A stretch of 64,000 nt of DNA. Source: an uncultured Clostridium sp. Its GTDB lineage: Bacteria; Bacillota; Clostridia; Lachnospirales; Lachnospiraceae. The stretch spans positions 1-64,000 of the forward strand of contig URNT01000016.1 in NCBI GenBank assembly GCA_900549235.1, in the 5' to 3' direction. Numbering within the stretch: position 1 is the stretch's first letter; the number at the start of each line of letters is the position of its first letter. A model generated the notes under the pieces. It was given only the letters and a program-made list of their open reading frames with translations. It did no database searches and was not told the DNA's origin. This document shows, one piece after another, positions 32,059-41,356 of this stretch. The position numbers and the translations under genes are program-made.

Positions 32059-33078
32059 TTACTCCCGCACCACAGGAAGGTCGATCATCACATCGGTGCC
32101 CGTTCCCTCATGGCTGCAGACGCTGATGCCGTATTCCTCCCCAAAGAGCAGCTTGATCCTGTTGTTTACATTAACCACGGCAATCCCGCCCTTTTTCGTC
32201 TCATTTCCCGTTTCGGCGTCCAGAGACAGAGAACGCAGGGTCTCGTTGAGCCTGTGCAGCTTTTCCTCTGACATTCCAAGGCCGTCATCGGACACCCGGA
32301 TCCTGAGACGCTGGTCGCTGACTCCGATGCGGATCACCAGATGCCCCCGGCCGATCTTCCTCTCAATGCCGTGATAGATAGAATTTTCCACAATGGGCTG
32401 GAGGGTCAGCTTCGGCAGTCTGCACCGCAGAATATCCAGCTCATTCATATCCTCATCATGGTCATAGACAATATTCAGCGCCAGCCTGTCCCCGAACCGA
32501 AACTGCTGGATATAATAATAGGTTTCAATATTGGCCAGCTCATCCTCCAGAGTCACCAGGTTCTCCACCTGGGAAATGGTATACCGGAAAAAGGCCGCCA
32601 GAGCCTCCGTCATCTCTGCCACACTGTCCAGGCCCGCGATCAGCGCCTCGCTCCGGATTCCCTCCAGGGTATTATAAAGAAAATGTGGATTAATCTGATT
32701 CTGGAGAGCCAGGTATTCCGCCTGCTTTCTGGATACATGGATCAGATTCCCCTTATCCAGAAGCTCATTAAACTTCTGGATGGCCCGCCCGCTTTCCGGG
32801 GAAAATGGATACCGCATAACAAACAGATCCTCCAGCACATAGCCCTTTACAAACTGCTCATAGACAGCCTCCGTCTCCCGGTAGGGCAGTACCACAAAGC
32901 GGCAGACCCCCCAGTTATAAAGCAGCAAGGCTGCCGTAAAAAAGGCCGCCAGTATCATTCTCAATGAATATTCAAGGCTTAAAGCCCAGACCCAGGCCAT
33001 CAGCACCCCTAAGAGCACATCCCCAAGAACCGCCGCAAGCCACAGACGGCAGGACAGATATTTCATTTTTTCCTTCAT
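32059..33078 (-). CDS. Sensor histidine kinase (YesM/LytS type) without extracellular sensor
   Basis: A 339-residue kinase. Two membrane segments (about 11-34 and 39-57) are joined by only a few residues. A short cytoplasmic helix region leads to the His_kinase box NQINPHFLYNTLEG (phospho-acceptor His132), and the ATP-binding domain has VENSIYHGIE and VSDDGLGM. YesM-type kinases usually carry a large external sensor; here there is none. It is coupled to the response regulator gene by a 4-base overlap (33075-33078) and lies 9 bases before the pseudo-ABC gene, which may supply the missing input. Confidence 0.88.
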   Translation of the reverse strand: MKEKMKYLSCRLWLAAVLGDVLLGVLMAWVWALSLEYSLRMILAAFFTAALLLYNWGVCRFVVLPYRETEAVYEQFVKGYVLEDLFVMRYPFSPESGRAIQKFNELLDKGNLIHVSRKQAEYLALQNQINPHFLYNTLEGIRSEALIAGLDSVAEMTEALAAFFRYTISQVENLVTLEDELANIETYYYIQQFRFGDRLALNIVYDHDEDMNELDILRCRLPKLTLQPIVENSIYHGIERKIGRGHLVIRIGVSDQRLRIRVSDDGLGMSEEKLHRLNETLRSLSLDAETGNETKKGGIAVVNVNNRIKLLFGEEYGISVCSHEGTGTDVMIDLPVVRE

Positions 33079-34682
33079 GAATACAGCTTTCTATACTCAT
33101 TTGGCTTAAGCCCTGAGTATTTTGTAAATGATTTTGTAAAATAGCGCACATCACTGTAGCCCACCTGCTCGCAGATAGAGGCTACCGTATCCGAGGTTTC
33201 CTTCAGAAGCTGCTTTGCCATGTCCATACGCACTCTGGAAAGATATTCCAGAAATGTCATCCCCGTGTCCTTCTTAAACACGGTGCTGAGATAGGCAGGA
33301 GACAGCTGTGCCACACTGCTTACCTCCTCCAGGGTCAGTGCCTCTCTGTAATGCTCCGCGATATACTGCTTTACCAGGCGGATAGGCCGGTTCTCATCCT
33401 GCCGCTTCAGCCTGGCCGCCCGCTCGTAGGAGGCGGTGATCCGGCGGATCAGACAGTCAAAAAGCTCCGAACCGGAGGCACAGCTGTCCGCCGCCTCCTG
33501 AAACCGCTCCAGAAAATCTTCCTCTATCCGTATCCTGTAATTTTTCATAAAAAACAGATACAGATTGCAGACCTCCTTTGTCATCTGCAGGATCTCATGC
33601 CCCGTCACTCCCTTGGCCGCCAGCATCCTTGTTTTCAGCTGCAGCATCGCCTCCCGCACCGGAAATACCTCCAGGGTCTCAAGGGCCTGGGACATCCTCA
33701 TATTAAACTCCCCAAAGAGCTCGCTGTCTGTAAATGGTTCCCCGGCAGGAAGCTCCCCCTCATACAGGCGGCCGGTTCCCCCGATCAGGCGCTCCTCCAT
33801 AAGAAGCCTGGCATGCTTCAGAGAGACACCCAGCTCCTTTAAACAGGCGCAGGCATGTCCCACTGAAAGAGTGACCGCAAGATCCTGCAGGATCCCGCTC
33901 TGTACCCGCATCTCATCTAAGAAGACCTTCAGCTGGCGCCGGATCTCAAGGCCCTGGTCCTCCCTGTAATTAAAAAACAGGTAGAAGAAGCTTCCCTCCG
34001 GGGCCAGTTCATATTCCTCCGTACAGTCACAAAACAGCCGGTTCAGCACGCTTCTGGCCTTTTCGGCCATAAAGGCAAGACTTCCAGATTCATGGCATAT
34101 GCTTCCGTCCAGCTTCAGGATCCCGGTGAGAAGGAGCCCCGGGCTCAGGTGGTAATGGTATTCCTCATTGACCCGCTCAAGGGGCCAGGATAAAAGCTCC
34201 TTGTTCCTACGGTAAATCAGCTCTGTAAGAAAGCTCTGCCTCAGGGCCGCTTCATCATTTTTAAGGATCCGCTGCACCTGCTCCTCCCGGCTCAGCTGAT
34301 CCGTCTTTTCCCTGAATTTCTCTCCCAGCCTTCCCAGGGTCTCCATCAGTTCCTGCCTGCGGATAGGCTTTAACAGGTAAGCATTTACCCCATACTGGAT
34401 GGCGGACTGGGCATACTCAAAATGCCGGTAGCCGCTGATGATCACAAACTCCATCCTGGGCTCATACTCCTTTCCCATGCGCACCAGTTCCAGCCCGTCA
34501 TACCCAGGCATCCGTATATCCGTGATCACAATATCCGGGTGGTGCTTGCGGATCAGCTCCATGGCCTCCAACCCATTTTCCGCCGCCGCAGCCACCTGCA
34601 TATCCAGAGCCTCCCAGTCAACCAGCGCCTGGATCAGCTGGCACACCTTGTTCTCATCATCTGCAATCAAAACCTTTAACAT
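33075..34682 (-). CDS. Response regulator with AraC-type DNA-binding domain (YesN-like)
   Basis: A 535-residue regulator: receiver domain (1-120) with acidic pair Asp8/Asp9, phosphorylation site Asp55 (IVITDIRMPG) and the conserved Lys in AYLLKPIRR. A long middle region (about 130-420) has helical character, and a C-terminal AraC double helix-turn-helix (about 430-535) contains SVAQLSPAYLSTVFKKDTGMTFLEYL and ICEQVGYSDVRYFTKSF. First gene of a three-gene operon. Likely target is the importer promoter at 30507-30535, which carries paired repeats. Confidence 0.92.
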   Translation of the reverse strand: MLKVLIADDENKVCQLIQALVDWEALDMQVAAAAENGLEAMELIRKHHPDIVITDIRMPGYDGLELVRMGKEYEPRMEFVIISGYRHFEYAQSAIQYGVNAYLLKPIRRQELMETLGRLGEKFREKTDQLSREEQVQRILKNDEAALRQSFLTELIYRRNKELLSWPLERVNEEYHYHLSPGLLLTGILKLDGSICHESGSLAFMAEKARSVLNRLFCDCTEEYELAPEGSFFYLFFNYREDQGLEIRRQLKVFLDEMRVQSGILQDLAVTLSVGHACACLKELGVSLKHARLLMEERLIGGTGRLYEGELPAGEPFTDSELFGEFNMRMSQALETLEVFPVREAMLQLKTRMLAAKGVTGHEILQMTKEVCNLYLFFMKNYRIRIEEDFLERFQEAADSCASGSELFDCLIRRITASYERAARLKRQDENRPIRLVKQYIAEHYREALTLEEVSSVAQLSPAYLSTVFKKDTGMTFLEYLSRVRMDMAKQLLKETSDTVASICEQVGYSDVRYFTKSFTKYSGLKPNEYRKLYS

Positions 34683-34826
34683 AAACCTTCCCCTATCATT
34701 TCAAGCATAATATCTGCAGATACCGGATCAAACCGGGTCCCCTTTTCCTTTCGTTCTTGCCGTCAAAGACATCGGCCACCGGTATGATCCCTCCGTACAG
34801 CTATTCACATAGCCCCGCCTGCTTAC

Positions 34827-34855
34827 ATTATATAGCGTTTCCACCCGTCAGACAA
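34827..34855 (-). promoter_or_regulatory. Promoter of the two-component/pseudo-ABC operon
   Basis: Minus-strand TTGTCT (34850-34855), 17-base spacer, perfect TATAAT (34827-34832). Confidence 0.75.
34830..34843 (-). promoter_or_regulatory. cre-like catabolite repression site over the -10
   Basis: TGGAAACGCTATAT matches 12 of 14 positions of the CcpA cre consensus TGNAANCGNTWNCA (last two differ by eye). It overlaps the -10, so CcpA binding would block the promoter. Confidence 0.45.
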
Positions 34856-34922
34856 TAGCGCTTTGAACTGAGATACTTAAGAAATGAATGAGGAAACATG
34901 CAAAAAGCTCTTATTTCACGCC

Positions 34923-34953
34923 AAAAAAAGGCCCCAGCCTTTTAGCTGGAGCC
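34923..34953 (-). terminator. Terminator of the LPKTG adhesin gene
   Basis: Minus-strand GGCTCCAGC (34945-34953) pairs with GCTGGGGCC (34930-34938), followed by seven T residues. It lies about 45 bases past the adhesin stop. Confidence 0.85.
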
Positions 34954-34998
34954 TTCTCCTTCATATTACTATGAAATTTACTGCTTTCTCTGATTTAC

Positions 34999-37900
34999 TT
35001 ATACATCTTCCTCTTTACGCTTCCTGCTCATTGCAGTCAGTGCCAAGAGGATACCTGAGAACATCATGGTAATGGCGCTCTTAGCAGTCTGGCCTGTCTT
35101 TGGCAGTGGTGCCAGTGGTACAAGCTCATCACTGATCGTTACATCCTCGGGTAATGGTGCTAACGGTACTTCCTCCGGTGTGATGGTGGTTGCTGCGCCC
35201 GGGCCGCCCTCAGAGCCGCCGGTGTAGTGTCCGCCGCCTCCACCGCCGCTTCCACCGCCATTGCCGCCTCCACCGCCATTGCCGCCGCGGTATTCAAACA
35301 TAGCGGTAAATGTGGTGTCATCTGTGAAGCCGGTCGCATGAATCTCAGCTGTGTCAGCGTAGTTCCTTGTTCCGTCTGTCCAGTAATCGAAATAGTATCT
35401 TCCAAGACCATCTGCGGTTACATTTGCTGATGGATAAACCTCTGCATCCATATCATAGCTGCCGTCATCGTTCTTAGGTCTGGTTACAACTTCTGTTACG
35501 GAGTTGGTTCCGTTTACGGTTCCGTAGGTTGGGTTTTCGGTTACATAGGTGAATACAACCTGGTACTTATCTGGGATCTGATCTCCGTTATCATCCTTAC
35601 TGTAGTATACAAAGACATAATTACTTTCATTATACTCTGTTACTCTCAGATCCGTTGCTGTAGTGAATGTGTATCCGGTAAATTCTTTTGCTTCTTTTGC
35701 ACCAGTAATGTAATCACCATACTTCGCAGTCTTTACTTTCTGATCTGCTAATTCTTCCTTGGTATCCTCATCAATGTACTGTACCGTATAGGTCTGCTCT
35801 GCTTCTGTGAAGGTCACTGTAAATACCAGCTGTGTCCCTTCTGCCTTGATCACATATCCCTCTGGCTCTGTATCCCACTTCAGACTTTCCTGAGAGTATC
35901 CAGCTGCTGCCTTTGCTTCCGGAATGTCTGCTGCTGCAAGAGTATTACTTCCTTCTTCTGAGAACTTTCCTTCCTCGTCATACAGAGTTATGAGCTTCTC
36001 TACCTGAGTCTTTCCATCTACTGTACCGTTTACTGATACGAATACTACTGGTACCTGGTACTTATCCGGGATCTCATCTCCATTGTCATCCTTCGCATAA
36101 TATACGCGGATAATATTCTTATCTTCCTCGGTTCCAACGGTCAGCGGGATCCCTTCTGTCCGATCTAACGCATAGCCTTCCTTGGTCTTATCATCATACT
36201 CCTGGATAACCTGTCCCAGCACAGCTTCCGCTGTCTCGGTCTCACTCTCATCCAGTTCACCATCATAATAATACTCTACGCTATATTTAAATACGCTCTT
36301 AGTAAAAGATCCAACAAATTCCACATTCCCGTCAGGCATCATAAATTTACCACCTGCAACAGCCGTATCATCTGTTGTCCAGCCGCTGAATGTGTATCCA
36401 TTGATAGCAACATCATCAGCTACAGTCACCTGGCTATTGTATTTATGATCAGCTGCCTTGGGAAGCAGCTCCGCTGCTCCTTCTGGAACTTCTCCTTCAT
36501 AGCGGTAGGTAACCTTATGGGAATTTCTGGTATAGTACAGCTTTAAGGTTAATACCTTCTCTAAATCAGTTGTTCCCGCTGGTACTGTATCATCCTGCTC
36601 CAGGTTCAGCGTGTAGCCAACAGGCTCTAACGCAAATGGCTTCGCCTCTACTCTCTCTCCTTCGGCAGCAGTTTTTGTGGTAATGCTGTGTAATCCAAAC
36701 TCCCCGTTTAATCCTTCAAACCAATGCTGAATATGATAAACCGCTGTTTTTTCAGCATACTCAAATGTAATTACCGGGTTATCACGAGTTGCGCTCTGTA
36801 CTGGATCGGATTTCAGTGTATATCCATCAATAGCTTTGAAGGATACCATTACCTCCTGATTGCTTGTCATAGCAGTAACCGGAGCCGCTACCGGAGTATC
36901 TGTACCTTCCAGAACATAATGCACCGTATACTCCCATGTGAGAATCGGCTCATACTCAAAAGTAATCACCTGATTCTGCTTTGTGATCAGAACACTGAGT
37001 GCTGTTACCTTGGCATAATATCCATCAATGGGCTTTGCTGTAATATTAGCAACCTGATCCCGGATTGCCTTGCCGTGATCGCTCTCTGCAATTTCTTTTA
37101 ATGTACCGTTGCTGTCTTTGGTTACATATCTTACTTCGTAGTCAAACTGATCTGAACTCTCCCATCTTGCATACAATACCGTATCCTTAACAATCTTAGA
37201 TTCCTCTATAAACTGCTTTGTCAGGCTGCTGTCTGTATACCAGCCAAGGAAGGTATCGCCTTCTTTTTCAGGAGTTGGCAGGGAATCCAGCGTCTCTCCT
37301 TTTACTACAGTAACAGGATCAATGCTTTTTCCGCCATTTGTCTCAAAGGTCACCTGATACTCAGGCGCTTTCCACTTGGCATAAATGGTAATGTTCTCTG
37401 CAGGCATTTTCTCATTCCAGTCAACTCTGGTCTCAAAGCCTGGGTCAAGATACCAACCGTCAAATGTATAATCTGAGTCTATATTTGCTGGCGGCTTTGG
37501 AGTGTTTTTCGGCTGGCCGTTTGATATAGGAGCGTCAAATTTTACATTAGCAGTGCTGATTCCTTCACAGTTTTCGAAGTAGATTTTGTAGGCGTTGCGG
37601 GTGTAGCGCAGCCATAGGTCATGATCACCTTGTTGCCAATACGGTCTTTCCTCCAAATATTGTTTCCACTCACTAAAGGAAAATCCGGTAATAGGCATTT
37701 TATCTTCTTCTGTCAAATGTACACCTTTTGGAGCACCAAATTTGGCATAGACATCCCATTCACCATTTAATCCTTCTACATAGTAAGTAATATTTTCAAC
37801 ATTACCACTAGTTTTCTGATACATTTCAAGGTTGTCAGCTGGCATATTAGCTATTAAAGTATACTGAATATCGTCGCCTTTATTTGGTCCCCATCCAGAA

Positions 37901-40854
37901 TCCTTGCAAGCCTTTTCCCACTGCTTTGAAACATCTACACCATACCGGGCAGTAATTCTCAGAGAAGTATTTTCTCTCCACCTCAATCCTTGCCTCTCAT
38001 AAAACTTAATCGTATAGGTTTCCCTGTCATAGTAGACATTCTTAACCGCCATACCATCCGCAGTAATCGTAACATCTCCTGCTGACTTATCGGAATTCAG
38101 CTTGAATCCTTCAAACTTCTGTTCCTGGGTCGGGATTACAGAACCAACGCTTCCGCTTCTCTCTTCAATCTTACCAACAGAATAGTCTCCCTCTTCCAGC
38201 TTTTCAGTCCAATAGATCACTTTATAGGAGGCAGTTCTGGCTTCATTCCATTTTGCTCTTACAACAAGGTCATTCGCTGGCATTTCATCAGGAAGGTTTT
38301 CCCAGCCGGCAAATTCGTATCCCAATCTGGTGGGATCAGATGGCCTGTCAATCGAAGCGCCGTATACAACTTCAGATGGCGCAATATAAGAACCGCCATC
38401 ACCTGTATCCCAGGTCAGCGTGTATGAATTTCTTTCATACCTGACTTGAACTACAGTGCTTCCATCCGCGTTGATAATCGGCTGTACGATCTCTCTGGCA
38501 GTAAAGCCTGCATATGTCTTTGCTTCTGCCTGAGTCTGTAAGCCTACTTCGCCGGTTAATGTTTCTGTTGATTCTGGTTTACCAGGCATATTTCCCTGTA
38601 CGTCAAGGAGGTAATGCTCTACTGTATAGCTTGCTGTTGTTCCTTTGTAAGTAACTGTTACCGTCTGGTTCTCTGTATACGCTCCGTTAAACTCCACAAC
38701 AGCCTGATCCGCTTCAAAGCCTGGGATCTCCGGTGAAGGAACAGTATAGCCGCAGGTTACTCCTGACTGTACTTCCGCAACCCATGGCTGAGCTGCTGCT
38801 GTACCGTCTGAATAAACATAGTTTACAGTCAGCCTGATCGTACCGGCCTCCTCAGCATACTGCGCGTATACTTTTAAGTCCTCATGCACCGCTGCCGGCT
38901 CCGGATCCCATCCGGTAAATACGTAGCCTTCTCTCGCGGGGGCATCCGGTAAGATAGCATCCGCTCCTTCTTCTACATACTGTCCTTTAGAAATCGGAAT
39001 CGTATTGCCTGTTTCATCGATATAGTAGAAATCTACCTGATAGTATATTTTTTCTTCTGCCTCGATGTAAGCGTAGGACGAATCATTCATATTAAATACT
39101 TCTGAAGCAGAAGTATCTAAGCCAGTACCGCTAAAGGATACTTTTACACTGCCCTCTGGCAGGATTTCTTCGCCATCGCTGTTATACAGTCTTACATCTG
39201 CCGCGAAGATGTCAACTGCAGCCATATCTTTGGGATTCAGCTCTGCATTCGCCTCATCCATCATCCATTCAAGCTGCGTTTCATCATCAATGACAAATGC
39301 CTCAATGTAGCTTCCCTCCGGAATCACGCCTGCTCTTGCAGTTAAGGTTACTTCCGCGTCTTCCGCGCCCTCTACTGCTGTACTGAGAGTGGTATAAGCC
39401 TGGTTCATAACCTTCAGTTCATCCAAAGTTGCTACGTAAGCCTTCGCCGTACTGCAATACCCGATACCAACAATATCACTGGTTCCGGCAGTTCCTGTGC
39501 TTCCTGCATTGCCCGGTGTTCCTGTAGGAGCCTCGGTTGGCTGCTCTGGCTTAACGGTTTCAGAAGGTGTTGCCTCCGGCACTGTGGCCTCTGTCTCGGT
39601 TTCTGCAGCGCTGCTGCTTTCTTCCGTAGCCTGAGTCTCCTCGGTGCTTTCGGTTGTTTCTTCTGGTACTGCTTCTGTGGTCTCCTCGGTGGCTGCCTCA
39701 GAGGTTTCCTCTGGTGCCGCTTCTGTGGTTTCCTCAGAAGTCTCAACTGGTGCTTCTGTTTCTGCAGGAGCCGCGGTCTCGGTTTCAGGAGCGCTGGTCT
39801 CTGCGGGAGCCTCAGTCTCGGTCTCTGCGGGAGCCGCGGTCTCGGTCTCTGCCGGTGCCTCAGTCTCCTTTGGCAGTTCTGCCTTTGGAGCCTCCTCCTC
39901 CACGATCTCTACAACGGAATCGGTGGTCTCCTCCTTCTCAGCTACGATAGGAGCATCATGGCGGGTGATGGCTGCCTGAATCTCTGCCTGGGTCTGAGAA
40001 TTTTCCTCATCATCGGTATCCTCGGCAGGAGCTTCTGTTTCTTCTGCTGCCTCGGTCTCCTCTGCGGAAGCTTCTGTTTCTGTTTCAGCTTCGGTCCCGG
40101 TCTCTTCTGCTGTGGATTCTTCTGTTTCTGGAGCCTGGGACTCTGTTTCATCTGCCGGTGCGCTGGTCTCCTGAGCGGTGTCGCTCTCGGCCGGTGCGGA
40201 TTCTTCCGGTACGGATTCTGCTGGCGCGGATTCTTCCGGCGCTGTTTCAACCGGCGCTGTCTCTGCCGGCAGCGTTTCCTCCGGACGGGATACGATCTCT
40301 GTCTCGTCATCTCCGAACACATCGTCAAATGCCCTTACTGTTACCCTCTTTGTCCTCTTTACCTTTTCTTCGCCGTTTTCATTTCTGATGATGCTGGTGG
40401 AGCAGCTGATGGTATCTTCCCCGTTGTTCACATACAGGAAGATCATCTCCTCATCACCGGTCACCATGTACATGTCGTCAGCGTCCTCTGGCAGTCGGAC
40501 AAACACACGCAGGTCGGCATCCATACTGGCGCCTTCTACCTGGGGATATACCTCGTATACCTTACCTTCTCCGAAGAACAGGTTCTCAAACTTGCCGACC
40601 TTGTCTCCGTTGGTAAAGTCGAGGGATTCTGCTGTCACCTCTGTGCCGCTCTCTACTGCTTCTTCAATAGAAGCTACCAGATCGGAACCGTAGATCTCGA
40701 AATCAACCTGACTTCCGGCAGATGCGTAAACGGTACTCAGATCCGCGCTTACATTGGTGAAGATCATAGCTGCCGCAAGCAGAAATGAAATCAAGCGCTT
40801 AGACGTGCTAAGCTTCTGTCCCATGCGTGTTCTGGACTTTACTCGTCCTTCCAT
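34999..40854 (-). CDS. Large LPKTG cell-wall-anchored surface protein with InlB-B and MucBP-type repeats
   Basis: A 1951-residue protein. Signal peptide about 17-43 (RLISFLLAAAMIFTNVSA). An N-terminal domain (about 46-188) precedes a Glu/Thr/Ala/Pro-rich low-complexity stalk (about 188-438, units like ETEAPAETS). From about 600 to 1855 it has Listeria-Bacteroides (Flg_new/InlB B) repeats (GYEFAGW, GYTFSGW with following W-x-x pattern) and MucBP-like repeats (YTVQYIDEDTKEELADQKV). A Gly-rich hinge and the sortase signal LPKTG (1917-1921), membrane segment and RKRKEEDV tail follow. Such proteins are anchored by a class A-type sortase and bind host or mucus targets. AAAGGAG lies 8 bases before the ATG at 40854. 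Confidence 0.9.
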   Translation of the reverse strand: MEGRVKSRTRMGQKLSTSKRLISFLLAAAMIFTNVSADLSTVYASAGSQVDFEIYGSDLVASIEEAVESGTEVTAESLDFTNGDKVGKFENLFFGEGKVYEVYPQVEGASMDADLRVFVRLPEDADDMYMVTGDEEMIFLYVNNGEDTISCSTSIIRNENGEEKVKRTKRVTVRAFDDVFGDDETEIVSRPEETLPAETAPVETAPEESAPAESVPEESAPAESDTAQETSAPADETESQAPETEESTAEETGTEAETETEASAEETEAAEETEAPAEDTDDEENSQTQAEIQAAITRHDAPIVAEKEETTDSVVEIVEEEAPKAELPKETEAPAETETAAPAETETEAPAETSAPETETAAPAETEAPVETSEETTEAAPEETSEAATEETTEAVPEETTESTEETQATEESSSAAETETEATVPEATPSETVKPEQPTEAPTGTPGNAGSTGTAGTSDIVGIGYCSTAKAYVATLDELKVMNQAYTTLSTAVEGAEDAEVTLTARAGVIPEGSYIEAFVIDDETQLEWMMDEANAELNPKDMAAVDIFAADVRLYNSDGEEILPEGSVKVSFSGTGLDTSASEVFNMNDSSYAYIEAEEKIYYQVDFYYIDETGNTIPISKGQYVEEGADAILPDAPAREGYVFTGWDPEPAAVHEDLKVYAQYAEEAGTIRLTVNYVYSDGTAAAQPWVAEVQSGVTCGYTVPSPEIPGFEADQAVVEFNGAYTENQTVTVTYKGTTASYTVEHYLLDVQGNMPGKPESTETLTGEVGLQTQAEAKTYAGFTAREIVQPIINADGSTVVQVRYERNSYTLTWDTGDGGSYIAPSEVVYGASIDRPSDPTRLGYEFAGWENLPDEMPANDLVVRAKWNEARTASYKVIYWTEKLEEGDYSVGKIEERSGSVGSVIPTQEQKFEGFKLNSDKSAGDVTITADGMAVKNVYYDRETYTIKFYERQGLRWRENTSLRITARYGVDVSKQWEKACKDSGWGPNKGDDIQYTLIANMPADNLEMYQKTSGNVENITYYVEGLNGEWDVYAKFGAPKGVHLTEEDKMPITGFSFSEWKQYLEERPYWQQGDHDLWLRYTRNAYKIYFENCEGISTANVKFDAPISNGQPKNTPKPPANIDSDYTFDGWYLDPGFETRVDWNEKMPAENITIYAKWKAPEYQVTFETNGGKSIDPVTVVKGETLDSLPTPEKEGDTFLGWYTDSSLTKQFIEESKIVKDTVLYARWESSDQFDYEVRYVTKDSNGTLKEIAESDHGKAIRDQVANITAKPIDGYYAKVTALSVLITKQNQVITFEYEPILTWEYTVHYVLEGTDTPVAAPVTAMTSNQEVMVSFKAIDGYTLKSDPVQSATRDNPVITFEYAEKTAVYHIQHWFEGLNGEFGLHSITTKTAAEGERVEAKPFALEPVGYTLNLEQDDTVPAGTTDLEKVLTLKLYYTRNSHKVTYRYEGEVPEGAAELLPKAADHKYNSQVTVADDVAINGYTFSGWTTDDTAVAGGKFMMPDGNVEFVGSFTKSVFKYSVEYYYDGELDESETETAEAVLGQVIQEYDDKTKEGYALDRTEGIPLTVGTEEDKNIIRVYYAKDDNGDEIPDKYQVPVVFVSVNGTVDGKTQVEKLITLYDEEGKFSEEGSNTLAAADIPEAKAAAGYSQESLKWDTEPEGYVIKAEGTQLVFTVTFTEAEQTYTVQYIDEDTKEELADQKVKTAKYGDYITGAKEAKEFTGYTFTTATDLRVTEYNESNYVFVYYSKDDNGDQIPDKYQVVFTYVTENPTYGTVNGTNSVTEVVTRPKNDDGSYDMDAEVYPSANVTADGLGRYYFDYWTDGTRNYADTAEIHATGFTDDTTFTAMFEYRGGNGGGGGNGGGSGGGGGGHYTGGSEGGPGAATTITPEEVPLAPLPEDVTISDELVPLAPLPKTGQTAKSAITMMFSGILLALTAMSRKRKEEDV
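39560..40290 (-). repeat. Coding low-complexity repeat in the adhesin stalk
   Basis: Imperfect short tandem repeats rich in GAA/ACT/GCT/CCT codons encode the Glu-Thr-Ala-Pro stalk. The opposite strand shows long open frames here only because of this composition. Confidence 0.75.
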
Positions 40855-40926
40855 ACTTTTTCTCCTTTCTTGGTTTTTTGGGAAATCAGATTTGTCTCAC
40901 AGGAAAACATACTGCCCCGTATATCC

Positions 40927-40954
40927 AGTATAGCAAATAGGGCGTTACGTAAGC
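40927..40954 (-). promoter_or_regulatory. Adhesin promoter P2 with palindrome
   Basis: Minus-strand TGCTATACT (extended -10, 40927-40935) about 70 bases before the adhesin ATG. A near-palindrome GGCTTACGTAACGCC (40941-40955 read on the minus strand) occupies the -35 region and may be an operator. Confidence 0.45.
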
Positions 40955-41038
40955 CGTTATATTTGACGGTTTTGTACAGTTTTATAAATTTTTTCCAATT
41001 CCCCCATATTCCCAGTTGATTCCACCAGGTAATTACAA

Positions 41039-41070
41039 GTATAGCAGATGATGGTTACATTTCGGTTACA
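41039..41070 (-). promoter_or_regulatory. Adhesin promoter P1 with WalR/OmpR-type direct repeats
   Basis: Two TGTAAC hexamers (41065-41070 and 41054-41059 on the minus strand) are 5 bases apart, fitting the WalR (YycF) consensus TGTWAH-N5-TGTWAH. Ten bases later is TATACT (41039-41044) with an upstream TG (extended -10) and no usable -35. This fits activation by an OmpR-family regulator of cell-wall homeostasis. Confidence 0.5.
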
Positions 41071-41096
41071 TATGGGGAAATATTAAAAATTTGTTT

Positions 41097-41263
41097 TTAA
41101 TTTCTACAATTTTCTTTCTTCCCACACCTGTACACATCAGCAGAATACCTGACAGCATCATGGTCAGCACCTCCATAAACGGTTCCGCATAAAACGCCGG
41201 TTCCCAGATCGTCTTCCTGTACGGTACAGGAAAACTTATATACATGGCTTCCGGCACAAACAA
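41097..41263 (-). pseudogene. Decayed C-terminal sorting-signal remnant of a wall-anchored protein
   Basis: The frame 41066-41263 reads VLTMMLSGILLMCTGVGRKK, close to the membrane/charged tail of the adjacent adhesin (TMMFSGILLALTAMSRKR). The preceding residues have lost any LPxTG motif. It looks like the tail of a former wall protein gene. Confidence 0.45.
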
Positions 41264-41285
41264 TATCTCTCACCAAAATAACCAG

Positions 41286-41314
41286 TTGTATTTGTAACAT
41301 CTCTATGATACAAT
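41286..41314 (+). promoter_or_regulatory. Promoter of the AAA ATPase gene
   Basis: TTGTAT (41286-41291), 17-base spacer, TACAAT (41309-41314), about 40 bases before the chosen ATG. Confidence 0.55.
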
Positions 41315-41356
41315 CTGTGTAGAATGAGTTTTTTTCTCAAAAGGAGTGATCATATT

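Larger units (their letters stand above)
34683..34998. other. Intergenic region 34683-34998
   Basis: This 316-base gap holds the two-component operon promoter (34827-34855), an overlapping cre-like site, a long leader of about 140 bases before the response-regulator gene, and the adhesin terminator (34923-34953). I see no gene in it. Confidence 0.6.
40855..41356. other. Intergenic region 40855-41356
   Basis: This 502-base gap holds two extended -10 promoters for the adhesin, WalR-like direct repeats, a palindrome, a decayed sorting-signal remnant (41097-41263) and the AAA ATPase promoter (41286-41314). No intact gene is seen. Confidence 0.6.

Noticed and set aside
39958..40788. 276-residue plus-strand frame with many Phe, Leu and Cys
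   Set aside because: It is the reverse reading of the Glu/Thr/Ala/Pro stalk of the LPKTG adhesin; no start signal and no recognisable domain.
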